Part shown: positions 1-9,009 of the stretch, one piece after another
How the letters are laid out: each line of letters starts with the position of its first letter
How positions within the stretch are numbered: the first letter of the stretch is position 1
Assembly: GCA_050486205.1 (NCBI GenBank)
Contig: JBJHCW010000003.1
Span: forward strand, 186,001 to 250,000
Direction: 5' to 3'
Length of the DNA: 64,000 nucleotides
DNA from: PWQG01 sp050486205
Lineage (GTDB): Bacteria; Pseudomonadota; Gammaproteobacteria; Pseudomonadales; Pseudohongiellaceae
Notes under the pieces: model-generated
The model's input: only the letters and a program-made list of their open reading frames with translations
Database searches by the model: none
Told to the model about the DNA's origin: nothing
Program-made: the position numbers and the translations under genes

Positions 1-448
1 CGGGCCTGTGGCCTTGTCCGGCTCCATTGCCACAGGTGGGGCCATACTGGCGGCGCGAGCCATGGGTGCTGATCTTGCCTATATCGGCTCGCCGTTTATT
101 GCCACTGATGAAGCGCGTGCCGCCGATGAGTACAAACAGATGGTTGTCGACAGTAATTCGGACGATATCGTCTACAGCAATTTCTACACAGGTGTGCACG
201 GCAATTACCTGAAGGGCAGTATCCGCAATGCCGGCATGGACCCGGACAATCTGCCCGAATCCGATCCCAGCAAGATGAACTTTGGCACTGGCGGTGACAA
301 GGCCAAGGCCTGGCGTGACATATGGGGCTGCGGCCAGGGTGTTGGTGTCATACGTGACGTGGTTCCAGCTGCTGAGCTGGTGGCACGCCTTCGTCGCGAA
401 TACAATGAGGCGTTGGCGCAATTGTGCGCCGGTCAAGCAAAGGAGTAG
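1..448 (+). CDS. Nitronate monooxygenase, C-terminal fragment
   Basis: The gene enters from the left edge, so only the last ~147 residues are visible. The segment fits the FMN-dependent nitronate monooxygenase (2-nitropropane dioxygenase) TIM-barrel family. SGSIATGGAILAARAMGAD followed by YIGSPFIAT is the phosphate-binding end of the barrel, and GCGQGVGVI lies near the C-terminus as in family members. The enzyme oxidises alkyl nitronates to carbonyl compounds and nitrite. The stop is 3 bases before the next start, and the end of this gene carries that gene's ribosome binding site (AAGGAG), so the two are probably co-transcribed. The family call is firm; the natural substrate is unknown. Confidence 0.88.
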   Translation, partial: GPVALSGSIATGGAILAARAMGADLAYIGSPFIATDEARAADEYKQMVVDSNSDDIVYSNFYTGVHGNYLKGSIRNAGMDPDNLPESDPSKMNFGTGGDKAKAWRDIWGCGQGVGVIRDVVPAAELVARLRREYNEALAQLCAGQAKE

Positions 449-451
449 GTC

Positions 452-1009
452 ATGGAGATCGCCCACAATTTTCGCAAGCTGGCACTGGCAGGTTTCATGG
501 TATCGCTGATGAGTGCACCGGCTGCCTGGAGTCAGGTCCAGGACACAGGTCTGTACTTTGGTGTGGATGTGATGGAAGTGGAATTCCAGTCCACCGGGTT
601 CAGCAATGCCAAGCCGATCTCGGTTGGCCTGACTACCGGTTACCGTCTGAACGAGTTCCTGGCCGTGGAGGCGAGGGCGGGTACCGGTCTGTCGGGTGAT
701 GACGCCAGAGCCGGTGGCACGCCAGTGGATGTGGAGCTGGACAGCTTCTACGGTTTTTATGCGCGAGGCATTCTACCGGTGTCCGATATCCTGGAGATCT
801 ATGGTGCTGTGGGTTATACCTATGCCGATATGAAAGTGCGCTTCCCTGGTGGTTCGATAACCGGTTCGGACAATGACATCAGTTATGGTGTTGGCGCAGC
901 GCTGAAACTTTCCTTCAGCACATCCCTCAACCTGGAGTGGGCGCGTATGCTTGATGGCGATGGCTTCCGTCTGGATGCGCTCAGCCTGGGTGTCCGTTTC
1001 AGTTTCTGA
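452..1009 (+). CDS. Outer-membrane beta-barrel protein
   Basis: 185 residues. A positively charged start and hydrophobic stretch (LALAGFMVSLMSAPAAWS) form a signal peptide with likely cleavage after AWS. The rest alternates amphipathic strands (YFGVDVMEVEF, LTTGYRLNEFLAVEAR, FYGFYARGILPV, EIYGAVGYTYADM, ISYGVGAALKLSF, LNLEWARM), and the chain ends in Phe (GVRFSF), the signature for BAM-dependent insertion. It resembles small OmpA/OmpX-like eight-strand barrels (OMP_b-brl). No periplasmic peptidoglycan-binding domain follows. It is closely spaced behind the nitronate monooxygenase gene. Its function is not deducible beyond an outer-membrane barrel. Confidence 0.82.
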   Translation: MEIAHNFRKLALAGFMVSLMSAPAAWSQVQDTGLYFGVDVMEVEFQSTGFSNAKPISVGLTTGYRLNEFLAVEARAGTGLSGDDARAGGTPVDVELDSFYGFYARGILPVSDILEIYGAVGYTYADMKVRFPGGSITGSDNDISYGVGAALKLSFSTSLNLEWARMLDGDGFRLDALSLGVRFSF

Positions 1010-1031
1010 TATTTCTGCCCGCGGCCAGCCC

Positions 1032-1058
1032 TAAGGTTTCTCCCGTTCCTGCCGTTAT
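1032..1058 (+). promoter_or_regulatory. Sigma-28 (FliA)-type promoter of the chemoreceptor gene
   Basis: TAAGGTTT, exactly 11 bases, then GCCGTTAT. Against the enterobacterial FliA consensus TAAAGTTT-N11-GCCGATAA this matches 7/8 and 6/8 with exact spacing. It lies 36 bases before a chemoreceptor start. A second receptor gene in this window has an equivalent element, which strengthens the call. Base pattern seen; the sigma factor is inferred. Confidence 0.72.
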
Positions 1059-1086
1059 GACCTGTACGAACAAGTATAACGGCAGG
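1048..1086 (+). repeat. Perfect 11-bp inverted repeat before the chemoreceptor start
   Basis: CCTGCCGTTAT and ATAACGGCAGG are perfect reverse complements separated by 17 bases. The left arm covers the proposed sigma-28 -10 element. The right arm runs into the Shine-Dalgarno region (CAGGGA) 6 bases before the ATG. Only the right arm would be well inside the transcript, so a DNA operator is more likely than an RNA hairpin; chance symmetry is also possible. Confidence 0.5.
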
Positions 1087-1093
1087 GATTTCC

Positions 1094-2830
1094 ATGTTCA
1101 GTCAATTGACCATCCGAATGCGCGTCTGGCTGATTGTTGTGGTCAGCGTGATCGCCATCCTTGGCCTCAGCCTGACCTTGTTGTCCCAGGCGCGGGCCAA
1201 GTTCATTGAGCAGCTTGAGCAGGGGAGTGTCAATCAGGTCACCATGGTGCACGACCTGTTGAGGGGGCTGCATCAACGAGTGCTTGATGGCGAACTGACT
1301 GACGCCGAAGCCAAGCAGATGGGGCGATTCATCATCAACAATACTGTGGTTGACGAACGAAACTACCTGCTGCTCTTTCATCGACTCGGGCAGATACTGG
1401 CGCACCCGATGCGGGGTGTGGACAGTGCACTGGACACCGAGGCGCAGGTGAGAGAGTCCATCGAGGCTCAGCAGATCACCGAAGAACAACGGCTGCGCGA
1501 GAGCGGCTACCGAGAACCTGATCCGCGCATGACCGACATCATTGCTTCCTTCACGGGCAGCAGCCTGACCGGCTTCTCCGAATATCTGTACCATCCCGAA
1601 AATATCTTCGGTCATCGGATTCTCACTTTTGTGGACGATCCGCTGGCACACCCGGAAGCGGAAATCCGGCGTGTATATTCCGAGCTTTTTGTACCCTGGG
1701 ACTGGGTCATCATCCACGGTATGTTCACTGACGATGTGAACGCGGAGTTCTGGCGCTGGGCAGCCAATGCTGCGGTGCTGATTCTTCTGATTCTGCTGGT
1801 GTTGTGTGGTGGTGGTTTTTACCTTACCCGCTCGATTACCACCCCGTTGATGAAAACCCGTGCCTACATGGTCGACATAGCCCAGGGTTCCGGTGATCTG
1901 TCACGACGGTTGGAGCAAGACGGGCGCGACGAGTTGTCGGATCTTGGCCGGGGTTTCAATACCTTTGTTGGCAAGCTCTCGGACATCATCCGCCAGGTAT
2001 TGCAGACCAATGGCACCATTGCCGAGAAGTCGGCGCAATTTGCCGAAATGATTGATCGCACAGCGAAACGCTCGGCCTCGCAGTTGGACGAAACCGAAAT
2101 GCTGGCGTCTTCCACTACCGAGTTGTCTTCTTCTCTGGCAGATGTCGCTGAGGGTGCCAACAGCAGCGTGGAAGCGGCGAGTGAGGCCAAGGGCGCAACA
2201 GAAAAGGCCACCGACGCGGTATCGCGGACCAATGAGTCAGTGATGCTTCTTTCACAGTCCCTGACCACGATTCAGAGCAAGGTTCATGACATGAGCAGCC
2301 ACAATGCCAAGGTGAACACGGTGCTGGACGTGATCCGTGGCATTGCCGAGCAGACCAATCTGCTGGCGCTCAATGCAGCCATCGAAGCCGCCAGAGCAGG
2401 CGAGCAGGGGCGGGGATTTGCTGTGGTGGCTGATGAGGTGCGCAGTCTGGCCCAGAAAACCCAGGACTCGACACAGGAGATCAACAGCATCATTCAGCAG
2501 CTCGAGGAGAACACCTCACAGATTGTTGAGTCCATGGATGAGGGCGTAAAAATGTCACAGAGTTGTGCCGAAACTGCCGAGTCGGCCAATTCACTGCTGG
2601 GCACGGTGCTGGAGGCGGTTGCCCAGATCACTGACCGCAATCAACTCATTGCCGCGTCCGTGCAGCAACAGTCTGATGTTACCGATGAGATTGCCCGCAG
2701 CAGTGTGAAGATTGCGGGCGATGGCCGTCTGAATGCAGAAGATTACCAGAAGTGCCAGGCCTATCACGAAGAGGTGCGCAAGCTACTGGCCTCACTGGAC
2801 GAACTCATGCGGCAGTTCAAACTGGGCTGA
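1094..2830 (+). CDS. Methyl-accepting chemotaxis protein with periplasmic Cache domain
   Basis: 578 residues. TM1 spans about residues 10-32. A periplasmic single-Cache-like region of ~180 residues follows (LLLFHRLGQILAHP, then VPWDWVIIHGMFTDDV). TM2 lies near residues 217-240, then a HAMP linker (TRSITTPLMKTRAYMVDIAQG) and a methyl-accepting signalling domain. Its hairpin tip is the conserved EQTNLLALNAAIEAARAGEQ, which binds CheA/CheW. No C-terminal CheR/CheB-docking pentapeptide is present. It signals ligand binding to the flagellar chemotaxis kinase. It is monocistronic: valS converges on it 14 bases downstream. A sigma-28-like promoter sits upstream. The ligand is unknown; small organic acids are common for this Cache type. 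Confidence 0.92.
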   Translation: MFSQLTIRMRVWLIVVVSVIAILGLSLTLLSQARAKFIEQLEQGSVNQVTMVHDLLRGLHQRVLDGELTDAEAKQMGRFIINNTVVDERNYLLLFHRLGQILAHPMRGVDSALDTEAQVRESIEAQQITEEQRLRESGYREPDPRMTDIIASFTGSSLTGFSEYLYHPENIFGHRILTFVDDPLAHPEAEIRRVYSELFVPWDWVIIHGMFTDDVNAEFWRWAANAAVLILLILLVLCGGGFYLTRSITTPLMKTRAYMVDIAQGSGDLSRRLEQDGRDELSDLGRGFNTFVGKLSDIIRQVLQTNGTIAEKSAQFAEMIDRTAKRSASQLDETEMLASSTTELSSSLADVAEGANSSVEAASEAKGATEKATDAVSRTNESVMLLSQSLTTIQSKVHDMSSHNAKVNTVLDVIRGIAEQTNLLALNAAIEAARAGEQGRGFAVVADEVRSLAQKTQDSTQEINSIIQQLEENTSQIVESMDEGVKMSQSCAETAESANSLLGTVLEAVAQITDRNQLIAASVQQQSDVTDEIARSSVKIAGDGRLNAEDYQKCQAYHEEVRKLLASLDELMRQFKLG

Positions 2831-2844
2831 TCAATTCCTCGAGC

Positions 2845-5646
2845 TCACAAGGCGCGGATTCGCTCCAGCTTTTCCTGCAGCGCGCTCAGTGCGCTGCCCA
2901 GCTCCTGCTGGCGCCGCCGCTCGGTTTCCACAATTGCCGCCGGGGCATTGTCGACAAACCTGCTGTTGCCAAGTTTGCCATTGATGCCCTGAAGGTTCTT
3001 GTCCAGTTTCATGATTTCCTTTTCCAGCCGTCCGATCTCGGCGTCCTTGTCTATCAGGTCCGCAAGAGGTACCAGTATTTCCAGATCACCATACAGTTGG
3101 GTGGCGCTCAGTGGCGCCTCCTGCTCATCCTCCAGCCAACGGATATCGGACAATTTCGCGAGCTTCATCAGGTACTGGTGGTTTTCCTGCAGGCGACGCT
3201 GATCTTCGCTGCCGCCCTTGCGCAGTAACACAGGGAATGCGCGACCTGGCGCTATGTTCATTTCACCGCGGATGTTGCGGATGCCAATGATCACGCCCTT
3301 GACCCAGTCGATATCGGCCTCGGCCTGACTGTCGCCAAGTGCAGCGTCCGGGTGAGGGTAGGGCTGCAACATGATGGTGTCACCGGAGATGCCCAGCAGT
3401 GGTGCCATACGTTGCCAGATTTCCTCAGTGATATAAGGCATCAACGGATGGGTCATGCGCAGGCTGGTCTCCAGCACACTGAGCAGGGTCAACCGAGCGG
3501 CCTTGGCCTTTTCCGGTTCCTCGTCGGCGTTCCATATCAGTGGTTTGGACAGCTCAAGATACCAGTCGCAGTATTCATTCCAGATGAATTCATAAATGTC
3601 CTGCGACATCAGGTCAAAACGGTAGTTGGTAATATGTTCGTGCACCTGGCTGACGGTTTTCTGCAGGCGTGAAAGTATCCATCGATCGGCCAGACTCAGA
3701 TCGGCCTGGTGAAGACTGCTGTGTTCTGTCGGGGTGAACCGAATACCTTTTTCTTCCGTGTTCATCAGCACATAACGGGCGGCATTCCATATCTTGTTGC
3801 AGAAGTTGCGGAAACCCTCCATGCGACCCATGTCGAAGTTGATGTCGCGGCCGGTGGTGGCCAGCGAATAATAGGTATAACGCAGGGCGTCGGTGCCGTA
3901 GCCGGTAATGCCGTCCGGAAAGGTATCACGCGTGGCCTTTTCGATTTTCTGTTGCAGCTGCGGCTGCATCAGGCCCTCGGTCCGTTTGCTGATCAGGTCT
4001 TGCAGGCTGATACCATCGATCAGGTCAATCGGGTCCAGTACGTTACCCTTGGATTTGGACATCTTCTGGCCCTGGGCATCGCGTATCAGGCCGTGGATGT
4101 AGATCTTCCTGAACGGAATCTCGCCGGTGAACTTCAGGGTCATCATGATCATCCGGGCAACCCAGAAGAAAATGATGTCAAAACCGGTGACCAGCACATT
4201 GGTAGGATGGAATGTGCGCATCTCCTCTGTGTCCCCGGGCCAGCCCATGGTCGAGAAGGTCCACAGTGCAGATGAGAACCAGGTGTCCAGAACGTCTTCG
4301 TCCTGGCTCAGTGCCAGGCTGTCGTCCAGATTGTGTTTCTCACGCACCTCGGCTTCGGTTCTGCCAACATAGATTCTGCCTTCGGCGTCGTACCATGCAG
4401 GAATCCGGTGTCCCCACCACAGCTGCCGACTGATGCACCAGTCCTGCAGGTCACGCATCCAGGCGAAGTAGGTGTTTTCCCAGTTTTTGGGCACAAACTC
4501 GATGTCGCCGTCCTCAACCGCCTTGATGGCGGGTTCGGCCAGCGACTGCACGGCAACATACCACTGGTTGGTCAGATAGGGCTCGATGACCGCGCCTGTG
4601 CGATCGCCGCGTGGTACTTTCAGGCGGTGATTCTCGACCTTGATCAAAAGCCCCGCCGCTTCCATGTCGGCCACCACTTTCTTGCGCGCCTCGAAGCGGT
4701 CGAGTCCGCGATAGGCTTGCGGCGCGTTGTCATTGATGGCGGCGTTGTCGTCCAGGATATTGATGATTTCCAGATCGTGGCGCTTGCCGACCTCATAGTC
4801 GTTGAAATCGTGCGCCGGGGTGATTTTGAGACAGCCGGTGCCAAACTCCGGATCCACATAATCATCCGCGATGATGGGAATGCGTCGATCACACAGGGGC
4901 AGATCCACAAACTTGCCGATCAGTGACTGGTAGCGCGGATCCTCCGGATGAACGGCGACAGCGGTATCACCCAGCAGGGTCTCCGGTCGGGTGGTGGCTA
5001 TGTTGATGTGTGATTGTCCGTCGGCGGTGGTGGCGCCGTCCGCCAGCGGGTAACGAAAGTGCCAGAAGAAGCCGTCCTCCTCCTCTGACAGCACTTCCAG
5101 ATCCGAGACTGCGGTATGCAGTTTCGGATCCCAGTTAACCAGGCGGTTGCCGCGGTAGATCAGGCCTTGCTCATGAAGCCGGACAAAGACCTCGGTCACC
5201 ACGCGCGACAGATCCGGATCCATGGTGAATCGTTCGCGTGACCAGTCGATGGAACCGCCAAGGCGACGGATCTGTTGTGTAATGGTGCTGCCGGAGTGTT
5301 CTTTCCACTCCCAGACCTTCTCGGTGAATTTTTCGCGCCCCAGCGCCTTGCGCTTGATGCCCTGCTGTTCGAGTTGCCGCTCGACCACCATCTGGGTGGC
5401 GATGCCGGCATGATCGGTGCCCACCTGCCACAGGGTATTGCAGCCCATCATGCGGTGATAGCGGATCAATGCATCCATGATAGCGTTCTGGAATCCGTGA
5501 CCCATGTGCAGGCGCCCGGTGACATTCGGCGGCGGAATCACGATGCTGTAGGGTTCACCCTTGCCCGAAGGTGCAAAATAGCCACGCGCTTCCCATTCCT
5601 GGTACCACTGGCTTTCAATGTCTTGAGGCTGATAGGTCTTGTCCAT
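2845..5646 (-). CDS. valS: Valyl-tRNA synthetase
   Basis: 933 residues, close to the ~950 of the E. coli enzyme. Class I synthetase that charges tRNA-Val and edits mischarged threonine. The HIGH-type signature is HMGH at residues 47-50 within PPPNVTGRLHMGHG, and KMSKS is at about residues 528-532. The CP1 editing domain lies between (TTRPETLLGDTAVAVHPED). The anticodon-binding helical bundle and a C-terminal coiled-coil arm (EIGRLEKEIMKLDKNLQGI) complete the protein. It follows pepA on the same strand, but holC, which sits between these genes in many gammaproteobacteria, is absent. A separate promoter is visible in the 95-base spacer. Confidence 0.98.
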   Translation of the reverse strand: MDKTYQPQDIESQWYQEWEARGYFAPSGKGEPYSIVIPPPNVTGRLHMGHGFQNAIMDALIRYHRMMGCNTLWQVGTDHAGIATQMVVERQLEQQGIKRKALGREKFTEKVWEWKEHSGSTITQQIRRLGGSIDWSRERFTMDPDLSRVVTEVFVRLHEQGLIYRGNRLVNWDPKLHTAVSDLEVLSEEEDGFFWHFRYPLADGATTADGQSHINIATTRPETLLGDTAVAVHPEDPRYQSLIGKFVDLPLCDRRIPIIADDYVDPEFGTGCLKITPAHDFNDYEVGKRHDLEIINILDDNAAINDNAPQAYRGLDRFEARKKVVADMEAAGLLIKVENHRLKVPRGDRTGAVIEPYLTNQWYVAVQSLAEPAIKAVEDGDIEFVPKNWENTYFAWMRDLQDWCISRQLWWGHRIPAWYDAEGRIYVGRTEAEVREKHNLDDSLALSQDEDVLDTWFSSALWTFSTMGWPGDTEEMRTFHPTNVLVTGFDIIFFWVARMIMMTLKFTGEIPFRKIYIHGLIRDAQGQKMSKSKGNVLDPIDLIDGISLQDLISKRTEGLMQPQLQQKIEKATRDTFPDGITGYGTDALRYTYYSLATTGRDINFDMGRMEGFRNFCNKIWNAARYVLMNTEEKGIRFTPTEHSSLHQADLSLADRWILSRLQKTVSQVHEHITNYRFDLMSQDIYEFIWNEYCDWYLELSKPLIWNADEEPEKAKAARLTLLSVLETSLRMTHPLMPYITEEIWQRMAPLLGISGDTIMLQPYPHPDAALGDSQAEADIDWVKGVIIGIRNIRGEMNIAPGRAFPVLLRKGGSEDQRRLQENHQYLMKLAKLSDIRWLEDEQEAPLSATQLYGDLEILVPLADLIDKDAEIGRLEKEIMKLDKNLQGINGKLGNSRFVDNAPAAIVETERRRQQELGSALSALQEKLERIRAL

Positions 5647-5680
5647 GATGTTGCTTTTGCTGCTTTGGGGAAAAGCGCGG

Positions 5681-5710
5681 AGTATACCGTATGGGCGGGC
5701 TGTTCGTCAG
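5681..5710 (-). promoter_or_regulatory. Candidate sigma-70 promoter of valS
   Basis: Read on the minus strand: CTGACG, 18 bases, TATACT. The predicted start is about 30 bases before the valS ATG. The -35 element overlaps the foot of the GC-rich hairpin ending pepA, so valS can start independently of pepA. Confidence 0.5.
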
Positions 5711-5732
5711 GCCCCGGCCAGGCCGGGGCCTG
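5708..5732. terminator. GC-rich perfect hairpin between pepA and valS
   Basis: Two perfect 12-base arms (CAGGCCCCGGCC and GGCCGGGGCCTG) around a single A. The element begins 9 bases beyond the pepA stop. No T-run follows on the minus strand, so it is not a canonical intrinsic terminator; it may pause polymerase, protect the pepA mRNA 3' end or attenuate read-through into valS. Confidence 0.55.
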
Positions 5733-5741
5733 AAGCGGCTG

Positions 5742-7232
5742 TCAGGCTTTCTGGCGTCGCAGGTATTCCACCAGCAGTGGTACCGGTCGACCGGTGGCGC
5801 CTTTCTGGGCACCACTGATCCAGGCGGACCCGGCTATGTCCAGATGCGCCCAGTGATACTTGTCGGTAAAGCGCGAAAGAAAGCAGGCGGCCGTAATGGT
5901 GCCCGCTTTCGGGCCGCCGATATTGGCAATGTCGGCGAAGTTGCTGTCGATCAGCGGTTGATACTCATCCCACAAAGGCAATTGCCAGGCATAGTCATGC
6001 GCTTGCTGGCTCAGGGACAGGATTTCGTCAGCCAGCGGTTGATGATTGCTCAGCACCACCGAGGCCACATCGCCAAAGGCCGCCACAGCGGCACCCGTGA
6101 GCGTGGCCACATCAATGACCGTTTTGGGTTTGAAGCGCTCGACATAGGTCAGCGCGTCGCACAGTACCAGCCGGCCCTCAGCGTCAGTGTTGAGAATCTC
6201 AATGGTCTTGCCTGACATGCTGGTGACGATGTCGCCGGGTTTGGTTGCCCGGTCGCTGGGCATGTTTTCGGCCGCAGCAACAACGGCGATGACGTTGATG
6301 GGCAGTCCGAGCTCGGCCACTGCCTGTATGCTGCCCAGTACACTGGCTGCACCACACATGTCGAACTTCATCTCATCCATTGCGGCACCGGGTTTCAGGC
6401 TGATGCCGCCGGTGTCAAAGGTGATGCCTTTGCCCACCAGTACATAGGGCTTGCTGCCAGATTTGCTGCTGCCCTTGTATTCAATCACAATCAGGCGTGA
6501 TTCCTGCTCGGAGCCGTGACCCACAGAGAGCAATGACCCCATACCCAGTTTTTTCATCTGGGCTTCGTTCAGCACCTGCACCTTGAGGCTGCTGTGCTGT
6601 CGTCCCAGCTTGCGGGCGTGATCGGCCAGATAGGTGGGTGTGCAGATGTTGCCCGGCAGGTTGCCGAGTTCTCGCGCAGCATCCATCCCGTTGACCAGGC
6701 TACTGCCCAGCTTCACTGCATCGCTCAGTGACTTGCGGGCGCCCCCGGCGTAAAGAGACACCTTCTTCAGCGTCGGCACTTCGGCTTTCTTGCTCTTGGT
6801 GTGATCATAGCGGTAGGCCGCGGTGCCGCATTCGCGAATGCACTGGGTCAGGCACCATTCGGTGTCGCGTTCGGCAACAGCTTCTGCCGGCAGTGTCACG
6901 ACAGCATTTCGCGCTCCAATGCTGAGCAGATTCCTGGCTGCCGCCTTGTAGGCTTTTACGGCTGCGCGCGCATCAAACGCTTTCTTCTCGCCCAGGCCGA
7001 TCAGCAAAATGCGTTTGGCCTTGCCGGAAGCCGGGCAGTGAAGCAGCAGGCTGTCGCCGGGCTTGCCCTTGATGTCGCCGCTGCGGGCCACGTCGGCAAT
7101 GAGTTTGCCCGTTTCTGCGTCCAGGCCTGCGGCGACCGCCGCCGGTTTGCCTTTGCTCCAGACGCCCACAACCAGACAGTCTGTGGCTTTGTTCAGTGGA
7201 TCCTTTCCGTGCAGTGCGTAGGTGATGCTCAT
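5742..7232 (-). CDS. pepA: Leucyl aminopeptidase (cytosol aminopeptidase, M17)
   Basis: 496 residues, normal for the M17 family. The two-metal active site is conserved: NTDAEGRL at residues 348-355 is the family signature, and the metal-binding stretch KGITFDTGGISLKPG precedes it. It removes N-terminal residues, preferably leucine, from peptides in the cytoplasm as a hexamer. In E. coli PepA also binds DNA in Xer recombination and carAB control; whether that applies here cannot be read from sequence. It is divergent from a thioesterase-lptFG group, matching the usual lptFG//pepA arrangement except for the extra thioesterase gene. Confidence 0.97.
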   Translation of the reverse strand: MSITYALHGKDPLNKATDCLVVGVWSKGKPAAVAAGLDAETGKLIADVARSGDIKGKPGDSLLLHCPASGKAKRILLIGLGEKKAFDARAAVKAYKAAARNLLSIGARNAVVTLPAEAVAERDTEWCLTQCIRECGTAAYRYDHTKSKKAEVPTLKKVSLYAGGARKSLSDAVKLGSSLVNGMDAARELGNLPGNICTPTYLADHARKLGRQHSSLKVQVLNEAQMKKLGMGSLLSVGHGSEQESRLIVIEYKGSSKSGSKPYVLVGKGITFDTGGISLKPGAAMDEMKFDMCGAASVLGSIQAVAELGLPINVIAVVAAAENMPSDRATKPGDIVTSMSGKTIEILNTDAEGRLVLCDALTYVERFKPKTVIDVATLTGAAVAAFGDVASVVLSNHQPLADEILSLSQQAHDYAWQLPLWDEYQPLIDSNFADIANIGGPKAGTITAACFLSRFTDKYHWAHLDIAGSAWISGAQKGATGRPVPLLVEYLRRQKA

Positions 7233-7271
7233 GGGTTGCCCTTGCGGTTGGCGATGAATTTCCTGGCGATA

Positions 7272-7300
7272 ATCCTAAATAGTTTCAGTGGCTTAAGCAA
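7272..7300 (-). promoter_or_regulatory. Candidate sigma-70 promoter of pepA
   Basis: On the minus strand: TTGCTT, 17 bases, TAGGAT, about 40 bases before the pepA start. Spacing is optimal and each hexamer matches 4/6. The rest of the 185-base divergent spacer holds no gene that I can see. Confidence 0.5.
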
Positions 7301-7417
7301 CACGAAACCAGCATTTCGATCAATTGTTCGCCGAAAACCGGGCTTTGGAAGTGTACTTGTCACAATTGACTGTTTAAAATTGCGGCCTCGCAAAACTGGC
7401 CTGAAACCGGAGTTCCT

Positions 7418-7855
7418 ATGCCTCGCGTCAAGATCAACATGCCCGAAGAGTTCCTCTTTTCCATGGAGTATCCTGTACGCTTCAGTGATCTGGATTACGC
7501 GCGGCACCTGAACAGTGTAGCCATGGTACATGTGCTGCACGAGGCGCGGCTACAGTTCCTGGCCAGTCTTGGCCTTACCGAGTCCAATATTTTCGGCCTT
7601 GGCATGGTGGTCACTGACATGGCCATTGATTACCGCTCGGAGTCTTTTGCCAAGGACATGCTGGTGATAGAGGTGGGGGTTGGCAAATTCAATCGTTATG
7701 GCTGTGACATCTGCTTCCAGATCACCAATTCGGCGCTGGATCGTAATGTCTGCAATGCCAAGATGGGCGTGGTATTCTTCGATTTTGACAAACACAAGAT
7801 CGCACCGGTACCGCCAGCCTTCAGATCCCTGGTGACCGAGGGTGATCACGACTAG
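7418..7855 (+). CDS. Acyl-CoA thioesterase family protein (hotdog fold)
   Basis: 145 residues, the length of a single hotdog domain. The pattern MEYPVRFSDLDYARHLNSVAM matches the 4HBT/YbgC-like thioesterase start, where the Asp of the SDLDYARH segment is the usual catalytic position; VVTDMAIDYRSES and VEVGVGKFNRYG are the central strands. It hydrolyses an acyl-CoA or acyl-ACP thioester; the substrate is unknown. It is divergent from pepA and ends 20 bases before lptF, so it probably starts the lptFG transcript. That makes it an insertion in the usual pepA//lptFG arrangement. Confidence 0.75.
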   Translation: MPRVKINMPEEFLFSMEYPVRFSDLDYARHLNSVAMVHVLHEARLQFLASLGLTESNIFGLGMVVTDMAIDYRSESFAKDMLVIEVGVGKFNRYGCDICFQITNSALDRNVCNAKMGVVFFDFDKHKIAPVPPAFRSLVTEGDHD

Positions 7856-7875
7856 GGACAGGACACCAGGGCCCC

Positions 7876-9009
7876 GTGATAATCTTTCGATACCTCACCA
7901 CGCAGATCCTCCAGGTGATGGCCGCGGTGACTGTCATCTTGCTGGTGGTATCCTTTACTTCCCGATTTCTCCAGTATCTGGGTGATGCGGTGGCTGGCAA
8001 GCTGACCACCGACATACTGGTGCTGCTGATGCTATCGCGTTTGCCTGAATTCCTGGTGGTCATCCTGCCGCTGGCTTTTTTTCTTGGTGTCCTGCTTGCC
8101 TACGGGCGCATGTATGCGGACAACGAAATGACGGTTCTCAGTGCCTGCGGTTACAGTCGTCATCGTCTGTTGCAGGTGACCATGGGCAGTGCCGCGCTGG
8201 TAGCGGCGCTGGTGGCCGTTCTGAGCCTTTATGCGGCACCTGCCGGATTGCAGAGTACGGAGAGGCTGCGGCAGATCCAGAGTGAGTTGACCGAACTCGA
8301 CCTGATCGTGCCGGGTCAGTTCCAGCAATTCAATCGGGGGCTGCGCACCACATACGCCGAAGCCATTGAGGAAACCGGGCTCGGCCGCCAATTGAACAAC
8401 GCGTTTGTAGCGATTCGCGAGGAAGGCGGTGACGGCGGTCAGCCGGGGCTGCGTATTGTGGTATCGGAAACCGCACGTCCGATTCTTGATGAAGCCTCCG
8501 GGCGCCGGTTCATGTTGCTTGAAAATGGCTATTTCTATGACGGCGTGCCCGGGCAGGCCGGCTACCAGGTTACCCGTTTTCGTGAGCAGGGTATCCTGTT
8601 GCCGGATCAGGTGGATATTGCGCCGGTGCTTCGTGAGAGGGCGCTGCCGACTGTCGAGCTGCTGGGGTCAACTGTGCCGGCCAACCAGGCCGAGTTGCAA
8701 TGGCGCATTTCAGTGATACTGATCATTCCGATACTGGCGCTGATGTCGGTGCCGCTGAGTCGTGTGGGGCCGCGACAGGGACGTTTCAGTAAACTGGTGC
8801 CAGCCACCCTGATCTACGGCAGTTACTTTCTGTTGCTGGAGATGACGCGGGAGCGTATCGAAAGCGGAGAGGCATCGGCCATGCCTGGCATGTGGTGGAT
8901 ACACGCACTGTATCTGTTCATAGGCGTGATCATGTTTGTTGGTGTGCCGGTGCGCAAGCCGTCGCAGGCGCCGCCGGCCAGTATTGCTGAAGCGGCGGGA
9001 CAGTCATGA
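7876..9009 (+). CDS. lptF: LPS export ABC transporter permease LptF
   Basis: 377 residues from a GTG start. Membrane segments flank a large periplasmic beta-jellyroll: N-terminal helices at residues ~10-32, ~50-75 and ~95-120 (PEFLVVILPLAFFLGVLLAYG), C-terminal helices from ~278 onward (ISVILIIPILALMSVPLS). Characteristic YrbG/LptF features are seen, for example LAYGRMYADNEMTVLSACG. With LptG and LptB it extracts LPS from the inner membrane and feeds the LptC-A-D bridge. Its stop overlaps the lptG start (ATGA), so the two permeases are translationally coupled. Confidence 0.96.
   Translation: MIIFRYLTTQILQVMAAVTVILLVVSFTSRFLQYLGDAVAGKLTTDILVLLMLSRLPEFLVVILPLAFFLGVLLAYGRMYADNEMTVLSACGYSRHRLLQVTMGSAALVAALVAVLSLYAAPAGLQSTERLRQIQSELTELDLIVPGQFQQFNRGLRTTYAEAIEETGLGRQLNNAFVAIREEGGDGGQPGLRIVVSETARPILDEASGRRFMLLENGYFYDGVPGQAGYQVTRFREQGILLPDQVDIAPVLRERALPTVELLGSTVPANQAELQWRISVILIIPILALMSVPLSRVGPRQGRFSKLVPATLIYGSYFLLLEMTRERIESGEASAMPGMWWIHALYLFIGVIMFVGVPVRKPSQAPPASIAEAAGQS

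Noticed and set aside
5711..5730. Classical rho-independent terminator after pepA
   Set aside because: The hairpin is perfect but has no T-run on either side, so it is listed as a hairpin with uncertain terminating activity.
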